A stretch of 64,000 bases of DNA from DATGMP01 sp035293565 (GCA_035293565.1 DATGMP010000023.1:1-64000); one strand, 5' to 3'; positions 43,269 through 53,172 are shown, counted from the stretch's first letter. The notes: generated from the letters alone by a model not told the origin. Made by a program: numbers and translations.

Positions 43269-45331
43269 GAGATCACTCTTAGCATCTTCGCTGGCGGGGA
43301 AGAAAGCGCGGCGCCCGGATCGATCGGCAAGACGATCCTCATCGTCGTTCCCTTGCCGGGTTCGCTCAGCACCAGCAGATCTCCGCGTGCGGCGCGGATG
43401 ATCTCGCGCGTCTGATAGGCGCCGATTCCATAGCCCTCCGACTTGGTGGAGCGGAACGGCTTGAAGAGCTGGTTGGCGATGAAATCGGCTGGCATGCCGT
43501 CGCCGCAATCGCGCACATCCACCAAGATTTTGTCGGCCTCGTGCCGCACCTCGACCCAGATCGCGGAGCCCTCGGGAGAGACTTCGGCGGCGTTGTCGAG
43601 AAGCTGGCGGAGCGCCGAATCGAGCTGGTCGCGGCTCATGCGGACCCGCTCTGTAGCCCCGTCGGTCGTGAAGCGCGCGTCCACAGGCTTTCTGGGCCGC
43701 CAGGCGCGAATGATCTCCTCGACGGCGACGGCGGGAACGAGCGTTTCGACGGCCCCCGCCTCGCGGTTGGCGCGGAGCTGCGCCAAGAGCTTGTTCATGC
43801 TCCCGACCGAATGTCGCACGGTTTCGAGGACGTCCTTCTGAAACTCGGGATCGTCGGCGTGCCGCTCGCCATTGGAGAGGACGAGCGACAATTGGCTGAC
43901 CAGGTTCTTGATGTCGTGGACGACGAAGGCGAAGCGCTGGCCGTAATCATGAAGCTGGCGCGCTTCGACGAGCGCGCGTGCCGCCTGCTCTTCGGCCAGA
44001 TAGCTCGCGACCTGGCGTCCGACGATGCGGAGCAGGTCGTAATTCTCCCAGTTGAGACGGATGGGCGCCCGGGGCTCGTTCAGAAGAATGAATCCGAGCA
44101 GCCGTCCGAGATGGCTCAACGGAACGGCGAGCCAGGCTCTCGGCAGAGCCGTCAGCGTTTCGGGGATGGGTTGCTTCTCGCCGGCTTTTGCAAATTCGAC
44201 GATCCAGGCTCCGCCGCGGAACGATTCGGCGAATTCGGGTCCGACCGGGGCGGCGCCGATCGGCACGTTCCAGGACGCGACGGGCGCGAAGGCGGTGTTG
44301 TCCCGATCGTGAAGCCACAGCATGCCGGCCGGGCTGTCGACCGTGTCGGCGACCGCCCGAATCACCCTCACACCAAGCTGCTCCCCCGAGAAGGAAGGGT
44401 TCGACAGCGTGTCGATGAAGGTGAGCCAGACATGGCGATAATCATACCGGTAGGTGAAGAAATTGTGGAAAATGAACGCGCGGAGCCGCGATCGGGCGCC
44501 ACCCGAGGTAAACAGCACGGCCACCAGCAGAATGCCGCCGAAGATCAGCGTGATCTCGAGCACCGGACCCCAGGTCACGCCAATGTCCCGCAGAATCTCG
44601 CCGGCGATCCCGATAGACAGCAGGAAAAGGCCGCTGATGACGAGGGTGGAGCTGTAGAACACGACGCTGCGCGACACGTGGATATCCACCAACCAGCGAC
44701 GGTTCCGGGCGGCCGCCAGGGCGATCAAGGGCGCGGTGATGGCGTCGACCGGCGCGCGAGCGACAAACAGATCCGGCGACAGTCGGTGGAACAGGGCCGC
44801 GTCGGCATAGAGGGCGATATCGAACACGAAGAGAGCGCCGATCCCGATGCATAATAGATTGATATGCCAGCGGGATTCGGGAATCGCGTTGCGATAGAGG
44901 TTTTCCAGCAGCAGGAACCCCCAGATGCCGAGCAGCATCTTGAGTACCCAGTCGCCCATTCCAAGCCAGGCCTGCGACAGCTCTGGAACGATCGGGAGCT
45001 CGATAGCCAGGCAGGCGACCGTGAAGGCGAAGATCGGCCCGAACAGCGTCCAGATGGGCACGCGGCGGCGTTCCGCGAGCACGCCGCCTAGCAGATGCGC
45101 GGTGAACAGCGCCCACGCGGCGACTCGAATCGTCTCGATGGCGGCGACCGTGCGATCGTATCCACCACCGACGCTGATCGTTCCAGACCAAGCCGCCGTC
45201 GCGAGCGATGCCGCCGCCAAATAGAGGCCGGTGCGGCTGACTTTGCCCCGCACGAGAACGAGAGTCGCGAGAACGAGGAAGACGGCCGCGCAGGCGCCGT
45301 GCAGAACTCCGGATGCGGACGCGTAGGTCAT
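43265..45331 (-). CDS. prsK: PEP-CTERM system histidine kinase PrsK
   Basis: This 688-residue membrane sensor kinase has eight or so hydrophobic segments in the first 280 residues, then a GAF-like domain (about 315-445), and the kinase core. The H-box VVHDIKNLVSQ gives the phospho-histidine at His472, followed by the N box (QLLDNAAEVSP) and G boxes (GCD-type DCGDGMP and GYGIGAYQTREI). It is the partner of PrsR, encoded next with a four-base overlap. The signal sensed is unknown. Confidence 0.94.
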   Translation of the reverse strand: MTYASASGVLHGACAAVFLVLATLVLVRGKVSRTGLYLAAASLATAAWSGTISVGGGYDRTVAAIETIRVAAWALFTAHLLGGVLAERRRVPIWTLFGPIFAFTVACLAIELPIVPELSQAWLGMGDWVLKMLLGIWGFLLLENLYRNAIPESRWHINLLCIGIGALFVFDIALYADAALFHRLSPDLFVARAPVDAITAPLIALAAARNRRWLVDIHVSRSVVFYSSTLVISGLFLLSIGIAGEILRDIGVTWGPVLEITLIFGGILLVAVLFTSGGARSRLRAFIFHNFFTYRYDYRHVWLTFIDTLSNPSFSGEQLGVRVIRAVADTVDSPAGMLWLHDRDNTAFAPVASWNVPIGAAPVGPEFAESFRGGAWIVEFAKAGEKQPIPETLTALPRAWLAVPLSHLGRLLGFILLNEPRAPIRLNWENYDLLRIVGRQVASYLAEEQAARALVEARQLHDYGQRFAFVVHDIKNLVSQLSLVLSNGERHADDPEFQKDVLETVRHSVGSMNKLLAQLRANREAGAVETLVPAVAVEEIIRAWRPRKPVDARFTTDGATERVRMSRDQLDSALRQLLDNAAEVSPEGSAIWVEVRHEADKILVDVRDCGDGMPADFIANQLFKPFRSTKSEGYGIGAYQTREIIRAARGDLLVLSEPGKGTTMRIVLPIDPGAALSSPPAKMLRVIS

Positions 45332-45349
45332 CGCTGCGGCGCGTTGCTG

Positions 45350-46777
45350 CTAACGCGCGCCCTCCTGCAGAAGAATGACACGCACGGTCGACAGCAAGAT
45401 CACGAGATCGAGGAACAGGCTGCGATTCTTTACGTAGTAGAGATCGTAGGACAGCTTCTGCCGCGCGTCCTCAAGCGATGCCCCGTAGGGATAGTTGATC
45501 TGCGCCCAGCCGGTGATGCCCGGCTTCACGCAATGCCGCTCGCGATAGAAGGGGATCGCCTCGCTCAGCTGATCGACGAAGAAGGGACGCTCAGGACGCG
45601 GTCCCACAAAGCTCATATCGCCGCGGAGCACGTTGATCAGCTGTGGCAGCTCGTCGATTCGGGTCTTGCGGATAAAGGCGCCGACGCGAGTGACGCGCGG
45701 ATCGCGAAGTTTGGCCCATTGGGGCGCGCCGGCATTTTCCGCGTCCTGCCGCATGCTGCGGAACTTCAAAACCTCGAAGGGCTTGCCCTGAAGGCCAACG
45801 CGCTGCTGGCGATAGAGGATCGGGCCGGGGCTCTCCAGCTTGACCAGCACCGCGGCCGCCAGCGTGATCGGCAGCGTGATCAGCAGGAAAAAAGCCGACA
45901 CGCCGACGTCGAACAGACGCTTCAGCCCGTCGCTGACGATCCCGCGCGCGAAGCCGCTGCCGAAGATCAGCCAGCTTGGCCTCAACTCGTCGAGGTCGAG
46001 GCGGCCGGTCTCGCGCTCCCAGAAGGTCTGATAGTCGAGCACCTGGATGCCGTCGATTTTACACATGAGAAGCTGGCTGACCGGCAGGCCGCGGCGATCC
46101 TCGAGGGCGACGACGATCTCCGACGCGCGGGCGCGCCGCACGATGTCGAGCCAGTCGGCCGTGGGCTGAGCCGTGGATGCCTGCTGAAGCTCCTGTTCGG
46201 TGGCGCGACGATCGCGGCCGCGTCCCGATCCGCCCGGATCGAACGAGCCGACGACAGTGAAATAATGGTTTGCGCCCTTGGCGACCATTTGCCGGATCAT
46301 GGCGGCTTGCGTTCCGGCGCCCAGCAGGAAAACGCGCCGCTTCAGAAATTCCTGGCGGTTGGCGAAGCCGAAGGCGACGCGGGTGAAGAGGATGACCACG
46401 AGCCAGACCAGCGGCGCTTTGATCGACCAGAAAGTGCTGGCGTTGGCGCTCTCGTAGAGCTGCTCATGGAAGAGCGCGGTGCAGGCGATGTTGGCCGGAA
46501 CCACCAGGGCGAGAGCCACCAGCACCTTGATCGCCATGCCGCGATAATCGGCGATGACGGAGGAATCGTAGAGGCCCATGGCCAACATGGCCACGCCCGC
46601 TATGCCCGCGAAAAGGAAAGAGAACTGCCCGAGCTGCCCGCGCAGCTCGCCCAGTATCTGGGGAGAATGGATGCCGGTCGACAAAAGGTAGTAGACACTC
46701 GCGCCCAGCACGAGCACTTCCAATAAACCGAGCGCCAGCATTTTGATCGGGACGAAATGCCCGAAGAGTCTCAGCAT
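45350..46777 (-). CDS. TIGR03013-type sugar transferase (priming glycosyltransferase) of the XrtA system
   Basis: The 475-residue protein has a membrane-rich N-terminal half (segments within about 10-130), a CoA-binding-like middle, and a C-terminal bacterial sugar transferase domain: [53 protein letters not shown]. This enzyme should put the first sugar phosphate on undecaprenyl phosphate and start each repeat unit. It matches the exosortase-linked TIGR03013 family. The ATG at 46777 is preferred over a frame to 46816. It heads the leftward prsK-prsR-prsT unit. Confidence 0.94.
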   Translation of the reverse strand: MLRLFGHFVPIKMLALGLLEVLVLGASVYYLLSTGIHSPQILGELRGQLGQFSFLFAGIAGVAMLAMGLYDSSVIADYRGMAIKVLVALALVVPANIACTALFHEQLYESANASTFWSIKAPLVWLVVILFTRVAFGFANRQEFLKRRVFLLGAGTQAAMIRQMVAKGANHYFTVVGSFDPGGSGRGRDRRATEQELQQASTAQPTADWLDIVRRARASEIVVALEDRRGLPVSQLLMCKIDGIQVLDYQTFWERETGRLDLDELRPSWLIFGSGFARGIVSDGLKRLFDVGVSAFFLLITLPITLAAAVLVKLESPGPILYRQQRVGLQGKPFEVLKFRSMRQDAENAGAPQWAKLRDPRVTRVGAFIRKTRIDELPQLINVLRGDMSFVGPRPERPFFVDQLSEAIPFYRERHCVKPGITGWAQINYPYGASLEDARQKLSYDLYYVKNRSLFLDLVILLSTVRVILLQEGAR

Positions 46778-47141
46778 GCCAAACTCCAGCGCTTCACGAC
46801 CGACCGGTGCATACACCGCCCGTCAGCCGTCAACCAATCCCGTGTCCGCCGCTTTCGCGACGGGCTCGGCAAAGGGTACCAGACGGAAGACAGCCTCTCG
46901 AGCGATAAGCCTACTGGAGTTTAGGCCGAAACTCAATTAAGAAATCAATAAATGACATACAATTATACTAAAATCCGAACCACATTATTCGTGCCCTATA
47001 ACCAATGACATTCGAAAGGAATGACCAACTTTCCGGTAAGTCGGATTTGGTCAAATCATTTAGAGCTGGCAGACCAATTGAGCATATAAACGGATGCTTG
47101 ATGAGTAATCCCAACAAGTATTTCACTAATCTGTCCCTCCG
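46778..47141. promoter_or_regulatory. AT-rich divergent region between the priming transferase and the YdcF-like gene
   Basis: This 364-base region is clearly poorer in G+C than the rest, most of all at 46920-47140. On the minus strand a perfect TATAAT lies at 46962-46967, suitable as a -10 box for the leftward transcript, though no good -35 pairs with it. A perfect inverted repeat (GATTTG at 47044-47049, CAAATC at 47052-47057) could be an operator for either direction. No coding sequence is supported here. Confidence 0.5.
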
Positions 47142-47927
47142 ATGACACAGGTTCTCGACGGTTTCGTGGGATTGCTTAGGGCCATCGTTACGGCGGTGGT
47201 CACTCCGCCTGCCGGATTTCTCTGGCTCGCACTGCTGGGTGTGTTGCTCGGCCGGATTCTGACCAGGTCGGGCCGGCTGCTGGGGGGCGTCGGATTGGCC
47301 GGCCTCTACATCACGGGGACCCCCATCGCAAGCCATGCGCTGATGTCGGGCTTGGAGGCGACCGAGCCTTCCCATCTCGAAACGCCGCCGCCTTCCGCAA
47401 TTATTGTCCTCGGCGGCGACGGCCATCTGGCAAAGGACAATCCCGAGGGCGCGGTTCCCGGCCCGGTGTCGATCGAGCGGCTGGCTGGAGGCGCCGCGCT
47501 TGCGCGCGAGACCGGCCTTCCGGTCCTCATCACCGGCGGTTCGGTAGGACACGGACAGCCGCCGGTCTCCGATCTCATGGCTGCAAGCTTCGAGCATGAT
47601 TTCGGCCTCGCTGCGAAATGGCGCGAAGAACGCTCCGAGAACACCTGCGAGAATGCGTCGCTTTCGGCGCCGATTCTGCGCCATGCCGGTATCGCTTCGG
47701 CCTGGGTCGTCACCCACCCTTGGCATATGAAACGCGCGCTGCTGTCGTTTCAGCGCGCAGGCTATCCGGTCCGTCCGGCGCCGCTAGCCGTCGAATTTTA
47801 CGAGTTCGAGGGATTCTCGGACTTGCTGCCACACATGACCGGCTGGGTTCGCAGCTATTACGCGTTTCATGAATGGATCGGCTTGTTCGCCTACCGGATG
47901 GGCGCCTGTCCGCACTCGAGCTCATGA
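47142..47927 (+). CDS. YdcF/ElyC-like DUF218 membrane protein
   Basis: The 261-residue protein has two N-terminal hydrophobic segments (about 18-36 and 45-62) and then a DUF218 domain: AIIVLGGDG, ALARETGLPVLITGGSV, a SENTCENA stretch and WVVTHPWHMKRAL. DUF218 proteins include ElyC/SanA, linked to cell envelope and lipid-carrier maintenance, so a role in the polysaccharide lipid-carrier cycle is plausible. It overlaps the acyltransferase gene by four bases. Confidence 0.87.
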   Translation: MTQVLDGFVGLLRAIVTAVVTPPAGFLWLALLGVLLGRILTRSGRLLGGVGLAGLYITGTPIASHALMSGLEATEPSHLETPPPSAIIVLGGDGHLAKDNPEGAVPGPVSIERLAGGAALARETGLPVLITGGSVGHGQPPVSDLMAASFEHDFGLAAKWREERSENTCENASLSAPILRHAGIASAWVVTHPWHMKRALLSFQRAGYPVRPAPLAVEFYEFEGFSDLLPHMTGWVRSYYAFHEWIGLFAYRMGACPHSSS

Positions 47928-49015
47928 CTCTGTCGCTCGCAAGCTATCCGTCGCTGGAGGCTCTGCCGTCCTCGGCCCAGGCGATCCTGGACGGGCCGGG
48001 ATCGCAGGATCTATTCGCGAGCCGCCCCTGGTTCGAGACATTTGTCTCGGGGGGCTTGAGCGCGGGTGCCCGGCCGATCTTCTTCGTTCTCGAAGACGAG
48101 GCGGGTCGCGCGCAGGCGCTCCTGCCATGCCAGGGCGCCGGCGCCGAGAGCGGGCTCGGTCATCCGGCGGTCGCGAGCCTCACCAGCTTCTATAGCTGCG
48201 ACTTCCGTCCGCTCATCGCGCCGGCGCTCGATCCGGACGCGACGGCCTTTGCGCTGGGACGTGCGCTCGCGATGCGATTGGCGCGAGAGCCCGTTATCCG
48301 CATCGATTCCCTGGACAGCACCCTCGGCACATTGGGCCCTCTTCTCGATGGGCTGAAGCGGCCCGGTCGCGCGCTGCTGCGATACGAGCATTTCGGTCGC
48401 TGGTGGGAGCCGCTGGAGGGGATCGGCTTCGACGCCTATCTGGCCGCGCGCGACGGCGCGCTCCGCGAGGTCGTCCGCCGGAAAGGGAATCGGCTCGCCC
48501 GCGAGAATGGCAGTCTTACGCTGGTCGCCTCTGACGAGGTTGAAAAGGGTATCGCGGATTATGAGGCCGTCTATGCGCGAAGCTGGAAGGAGCCGGAGCC
48601 CTTTCCCGACTTTCAGCCGATGCTGATGCGCGCGCTTGCTCGCGCGGGTTGGCTGAGGCTCGCCATCTGCGCCGTGGAGGGACGGCCGATCGCGGCGCAG
48701 CTCTGGGTCGTTGTGGCCGGACGCGCGACCGTGCTCAAGCTCGCGCACGACAAGGCGTTCGATCGGCTTTCGCCGGGGACGCTGCTGACATCCTTCGCAA
48801 TTCGCGCGCTCATGGAGCGGGATCGTATTACGGCCCTCGATTTCGGACGGGGGGACGACCCGTACAAGCGCAGCTGGACCACGCGCCGCACGCCGCATAT
48901 CGGGGTGCTTTGGACGAGTCTCGTCCGGCGGCCTATCATGGCCGGCCGCCATTTGCTGGGCGAGCTATTCCGCCGCCGGGGACGCGGATCGTCCGACGGG
49001 GAACGCGCTTCTTAG
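47924..49015 (+). CDS. GNAT family acyltransferase, FemAB/CelD-like
   Basis: The 363-residue protein looks like a double-GNAT acyltransferase of the CelD/BcsL group: SRPWFETFVSGGL near the start, REVVRRKGNRLARENGSLTLV, and a final LKLAHDKAFDRLSPGTLLTSFAIRALMERDRITALDFGRGDDPYKRSW, typical of these proteins. It is the third such GNAT-type protein in this locus. The ATG at 47924 sits inside an ATGA overlap with the YdcF-like gene. Its last 51 bases overlap the 3' end of the convergent flippase gene. Confidence 0.85.
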   Translation: MTLSLASYPSLEALPSSAQAILDGPGSQDLFASRPWFETFVSGGLSAGARPIFFVLEDEAGRAQALLPCQGAGAESGLGHPAVASLTSFYSCDFRPLIAPALDPDATAFALGRALAMRLAREPVIRIDSLDSTLGTLGPLLDGLKRPGRALLRYEHFGRWWEPLEGIGFDAYLAARDGALREVVRRKGNRLARENGSLTLVASDEVEKGIADYEAVYARSWKEPEPFPDFQPMLMRALARAGWLRLAICAVEGRPIAAQLWVVVAGRATVLKLAHDKAFDRLSPGTLLTSFAIRALMERDRITALDFGRGDDPYKRSWTTRRTPHIGVLWTSLVRRPIMAGRHLLGELFRRRGRGSSDGERAS

Positions 49016-50533
49016 CCTCGCCCAGACCTGAAGGCTCGCCGTCACAGCATGGCTCTCGGGCCCCGGCGGTCGGCCGCAAGCGCGCCAAAGGCCGAGCACC
49101 ACGCCGACATAGATCAGTGCGCCCGCCAGAGACTCCGAGGCGAGCTGGGCTCCCATTACGGGAAGTGTGCCGGCTTGCGGCCAAACCGTCTGCATCAGCA
49201 GCACCCCCGCGGCCATTATCAGCACCGCCACCATGATTCGCCAGGTCGCACGGAACGTGATGCCGAGCAGATCGCCGACGATATGCGTGACCTGCCCGTA
49301 CCAGATCGCGGTGCCGACGAAACTCGTCGTCGCCATCGCGATCGCCGCCCAGATGACTCCATGCGTGATGCCCGCCCAGATCACCAAAGCCGTGCGGATC
49401 GTGATGTTGATGACCATGATGCCAACGAATCTGCGCTGGCGGTCGAGCACGACATAGAGGTTGTGAGTGAGGTCGCCGACGGCTTCGGAGAGGAAATAGA
49501 TCGCGCAGATTTGGATCAATGGCGCAGCGCCGACCCATTTGGGCCCGAGCGCGAGGGGTTCGACGAGCCCGGCCACCAGCGCAATTCCGACCGAGGCCGG
49601 GGCGATCATCATCAGCATCAGCGACAATCCTTCGACGAACTGCCGCCCCAACCTTTCACGGTCCTCGAGGACCTTGGCATAGCCCGAGTACATGGGCTGG
49701 CGAATCGGAGCGGCGATCTCGCTCGCTGGCAGCTCGGCGATCTGATAGGACTGCTGAAAGAGGCCGGCGGCGGCCGCTCCGCCGACACGCCCCAACAGCA
49801 TCACCATCGTGTAGTCACGCACCAAATAGAGAAGGTTGGTGGCGAAGAGCCATTTCGAGAAATCGAGCAGTTCCCCGGCTGCCTTGAACGAAAAGCGTGG
49901 ACGGTATGGGTGCAGAAGGTAGCTGGCAGGGGTCTGGATCAATTTTGGCCCGACATAGCCGATCACGAGGGCCCAGGCATTGTGGAGGATCAGCGCCGCC
50001 GGGATTACGAGCAGGAACCCCACGATCTTGCCGAAAATCTCGTACCAGAAGATCCGCTCGAATTGGAGCTCACGCCGGAACTGAATGAGTCCCACACTCT
50101 CGAATCCCTGAATCACCGGGAGAAGGGCAAGGGCGCGGGTGATGTCGAGCAGGCGCGGCTCGTGCATGGTCTCGGCCACCAGCGGCGCCGAAAAGAACAT
50201 CAGCGCACCGACAACCAGCCCTCGAATGACCAGAAGGGTCCACGCGGTATCGAAATGGACCCGCTGAGGCTGCTTCATCTTGATGAGCGCGAGTGAGAAG
50301 GAAAACTCGGTCATCGAGTCGAGCACGTTGAAGGCGACGCTGCCCATGACCGCCAGTCCGAAGGCGTCCGGAGCCAGGATCCGGACCAGGATCAGGGTGC
50401 TGATCAGGCCGACGGATTTGAAGAAGAAGCGCTTCAGCACCATCCAGGCGGCGCTCTTGGCGACTCGGCGGCCGAGATGCCGGTCTGCGAATGACTCGGA
50501 CGGTGCGTGAGAGATGCCGGGACTAGAGGACAC
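48965..50533 (-). CDS. Lipopolysaccharide/exopolysaccharide flippase (Wzx-like, MOP superfamily)
   Basis: The 522-residue inner membrane protein has 12 to 14 hydrophobic segments and the RfbX/WzxC-type start KSAAWMVLKRFFFKSVGLISTLILVRILAP. It should flip the undecaprenyl-linked repeat unit to the periplasm. The GTG at 50533 has GAGG upstream. It overlaps the convergent acyltransferase gene by 51 bases at its 3' end. Because it is the only flippase near the XrtA locus, it is the best candidate for this step. Confidence 0.92.
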   Translation of the reverse strand: MSSSPGISHAPSESFADRHLGRRVAKSAAWMVLKRFFFKSVGLISTLILVRILAPDAFGLAVMGSVAFNVLDSMTEFSFSLALIKMKQPQRVHFDTAWTLLVIRGLVVGALMFFSAPLVAETMHEPRLLDITRALALLPVIQGFESVGLIQFRRELQFERIFWYEIFGKIVGFLLVIPAALILHNAWALVIGYVGPKLIQTPASYLLHPYRPRFSFKAAGELLDFSKWLFATNLLYLVRDYTMVMLLGRVGGAAAAGLFQQSYQIAELPASEIAAPIRQPMYSGYAKVLEDRERLGRQFVEGLSLMLMMIAPASVGIALVAGLVEPLALGPKWVGAAPLIQICAIYFLSEAVGDLTHNLYVVLDRQRRFVGIMVINITIRTALVIWAGITHGVIWAAIAMATTSFVGTAIWYGQVTHIVGDLLGITFRATWRIMVAVLIMAAGVLLMQTVWPQAGTLPVMGAQLASESLAGALIYVGVVLGLWRACGRPPGPESHAVTASLQVWARLRSAFPVGRSASPAAE

Positions 50534-50854
50534 GCATCGACCTCAGTAGGGATGGAACGATGGCCCGCCCGGGCCGAGGCGCTCCGGCCGGGCCCTTATA
50601 GCGCGTTTCTCGGGGCGGGCAACTCGGCATCGAGACCCTGGAAGTGTTTGGGATGCCGAGCTGCCTCGCAACCAAGACCTAAAGACGTTTCGTCAAAATG
50701 CGATTAATTACACCGAGTTCCGCCCCGCGCAGCGGGCATCGGCCGGCGCTGCCGAACCCTCCGGCCGCCATTTGCCCAGAGAATGGCGCGATCATTGCCT
50801 ACCGCCCGGCCCTCGCGTACAAATATCGACCCCGCATCGCAATCCCCGTCGGTC
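50534..50854. other. Intergenic region between the flippase gene and dnaN
   Basis: This 321-base stretch separates the divergent flippase and dnaN genes. It has a GC-rich, partly self-complementary part (50561-50600) close to the flippase start and a short AT-rich part around 50680-50710. I found no DnaA box (TTATCCACA), no tRNA and no clear promoter. A frame open to 50783 in front of dnaN is not supported. Confidence 0.5.
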
Positions 50855-51973
50855 ATGAAATTCATTATCGAACGCGCCCGGCTCCTCCCGTCCCTTGCCC
50901 ATATTCAAAGCGTGGTCGAGCGTCGGAATACGATCCCCATACTGTCGAACGTTCTCCTGAAGGCGGCGGACGGCGCGCTGGCTCTTTCGGCGACCGACAT
51001 GGACCTGGAAATCGCCGAGTCGGTGCCGGCCGACATCACGCGACCTGGCGCGACTACCGCGCCCGCGCATACGCTCTATGACATCGTTCGCAAGCTGCCG
51101 GACGACAGCCGCATCGAATTCGAGACCAACCCCGAGAACGGATCCCTTTCGGTGCGGGCCGGGCGTTCCAATTTCCGCCTGGGTTGCCTGCCGACCGAGG
51201 ATTTCCCGCAAATGGCCGGCACCGCAATGCCGATCAGCTTTATGCTGGGCGCAGCCGATCTGCGGACGCTGATCGACCGGGCCCGCTTCGCGATCTCGAC
51301 CGAGGAGACTCGCTATTATCTGAACGGTATCTATCTCCATGCCGCCAAGGCTGGCGACGTGCCGGTCCTGCGAGCCGTGGCGACCGACGGCCATCGGCTG
51401 GCACGGGTCGAGATGCCGTTGCCGGTCGGCGCGGCCGAGATGCCGGGCGTGATCGTTCCCCGCAAAACCGTGGCCGAGGTCCGCAAGCTGCTCGAGGATG
51501 TTACGAACCCGATCGCGATCTCGCTTTCCGACACCAAGCTCCGCTTCGCCTTCGATAGCGTCGTGCTCACGTCCAAGCTGATCGACGGCACTTTTCCCGA
51601 TTATGAACGGGTGATCCCGTCTGGGAATGATAAGGTGCTGGAAGTCAATCCGCGGCAATTCGCAAGCGCGGTCGATCGGGTGGCAACGATCGCCACCGAG
51701 AAGACTCGGGCCGTCAAGCTCAGTATCGACCGCGGCGCGCTGACCGTTTCAGCGAGCAGCCCGGAAAGCGGCAGCGCCAATGAGGAGCTCGAGGTCCGTT
51801 ACGACGCGACGCCCCTCGAAATCGGCTTCAACTCTCGCTATCTGTTGGACATTACCCAGCAGATTGAAGGCGATGGCTGCCGGCTCACCATCGCCGACGC
51901 CGCATCGCCGACCGTCATTCGTGACACGTCCGATGCGAGCGCGCTCTACGTTTTGATGCCGATGCGGGTTTGA
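50855..51973 (+). CDS. dnaN: DNA polymerase III subunit beta (sliding clamp)
   Basis: The 372-residue protein is the beta clamp that encircles DNA and holds polymerase III on its template. The start MKFIIERARLLPSLAHIQSVVERRNTIPILSNVLL, VATDGHRLAR in the middle and the C-terminal end ALYVLMPMRV fit the family, whose last residues form the protein-binding pocket. The ATG at 50855 matches the usual start. It is followed by recF with a four-base overlap if the TTG start is used, forming the replication/repair unit dnaN-recF-gyrB. Confidence 0.97.
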   Translation: MKFIIERARLLPSLAHIQSVVERRNTIPILSNVLLKAADGALALSATDMDLEIAESVPADITRPGATTAPAHTLYDIVRKLPDDSRIEFETNPENGSLSVRAGRSNFRLGCLPTEDFPQMAGTAMPISFMLGAADLRTLIDRARFAISTEETRYYLNGIYLHAAKAGDVPVLRAVATDGHRLARVEMPLPVGAAEMPGVIVPRKTVAEVRKLLEDVTNPIAISLSDTKLRFAFDSVVLTSKLIDGTFPDYERVIPSGNDKVLEVNPRQFASAVDRVATIATEKTRAVKLSIDRGALTVSASSPESGSANEELEVRYDATPLEIGFNSRYLLDITQQIEGDGCRLTIADAASPTVIRDTSDASALYVLMPMRV

Positions 51974-53172
51974 GGATTGGGTTTTCATTGATCGCAGCGC
52001 GCATTCCAGCCGCCCTCGACGCATCGTCTCTTTCAAGGCAAGCGGCGCCGGCCATATCGGCCTGGGTCGCGCGGCTGACCCTGACCGATTTCCGCTGCTA
52101 CCAGCGCGTACGTCTGGATGCGCATCCCGGGCCGGTCGTACTGACCGGTCCCAACGGCGCCGGCAAGACCAACCTGTTGGAAGCCCTGAGCCTGTTGTCT
52201 CCCGGCCGAGGGCTCAGAAGCGCGAAGCTCGGCGATTTGCAGAGGATCGGCAGCCCCGAAGAGGCGGCTTGGGGAATCGCCGCGTCAATCGAAGGCGGGG
52301 GCAGCGAGGTCCGCATCGGCACCGGGCGCGAGCCGGGTACCGAACGGCGCACGGTCCAGATCGAAGGGAAACCGGTAAAGAGCCAGGCCGCGCTGGCCGA
52401 TCTGCTGTCGGTCGTCTGGCTGACGCCGCAGATGGATCGACTGTTCGCGGAAGGCGCGCGCGGCCGACGCAAATTCCTCGATCGGCTGGTCTTCGGCCTC
52501 GACCCGGCTCATGCGGGGCGGGTGACGCGACACGACACGGCTCTCAGGCAACGCGCGAAGCTGTTGGCCGAGCGCCCCGGCGAGGGCGCATGGCTCGATG
52601 CGCTCGAGGCCGAGCTTGCCCAGACGGGCGTGGCGCTGGCAGCTGCGCGTGTCGATATGGTGGCGCGCCTCACGGCGGCGCTGGCGGCAGCAGTCGGTCC
52701 GTTCCCGCGCCCTGTCCTGGCCGCCGCGGGGCCGGTGGAGGCGCGACTCGCAGAGGAGCCGGCGCTGGCGGTCGAGGATTGGCTCAAGGCGGAGCTGGCG
52801 AGGAGCCGAGGGATAGACGCCGCGTCGGGCGAGACCCGCATGGGCGCCCATCGCGGCGATCTTGCGGTCACTCACGCTGAGAAGGGGGTGCCGGCGGCGC
52901 TCGCCTCGACCGGCGAGCAGAAGGCGCTTCTGGTGGCGATCGTGTTGGCGGCGGCGCGGCTGGCCGCAGCGGAGCGGGGCAGGGCGCCGATCCTGCTTCT
53001 GGACGAGGTTGCGGCGCATCTGGACGAGAATCGCCGCGGCGCGCTGTTCGAGGAGATTTTGGCCATGCGTACGCAGGCCTGGCTCACCGGAACCGACCGT
53101 GCCCTGTTCGATCCGCTGGGCGGTCGCGCCCAGCATTTTGCGGTCCGCGAGGCCCGTGTTTTGGGGATCTAG
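51970..53172 (+). CDS. recF: DNA replication and repair protein RecF
   Basis: This SMC-like ATPase helps load RecA at gaps. Walker A is GPNGAGKT at residues 60-67, after LTLTDFRCY; the signature STGEQKALLVAIVLA and Walker B LLLDEVAAHLDE follow in the last third. The N-terminus is uncertain: no ATG lies in frame before the conserved block, so a TTG must serve. The TTG at 51970 overlaps the dnaN stop and would give 400 residues; another TTG at 51988 is possible. About 30 extra residues precede the usual RecF start in either case. Confidence 0.93.
   Translation: MRIGFSLIAARIPAALDASSLSRQAAPAISAWVARLTLTDFRCYQRVRLDAHPGPVVLTGPNGAGKTNLLEALSLLSPGRGLRSAKLGDLQRIGSPEEAAWGIAASIEGGGSEVRIGTGREPGTERRTVQIEGKPVKSQAALADLLSVVWLTPQMDRLFAEGARGRRKFLDRLVFGLDPAHAGRVTRHDTALRQRAKLLAERPGEGAWLDALEAELAQTGVALAAARVDMVARLTAALAAAVGPFPRPVLAAAGPVEARLAEEPALAVEDWLKAELARSRGIDAASGETRMGAHRGDLAVTHAEKGVPAALASTGEQKALLVAIVLAAARLAAAERGRAPILLLDEVAAHLDENRRGALFEEILAMRTQAWLTGTDRALFDPLGGRAQHFAVREARVLGI

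Noticed and set aside
50534..50854. A chromosomal origin in front of dnaN
   Set aside because: No DnaA boxes, no AT-rich unwinding element of usual size and no dnaA nearby.
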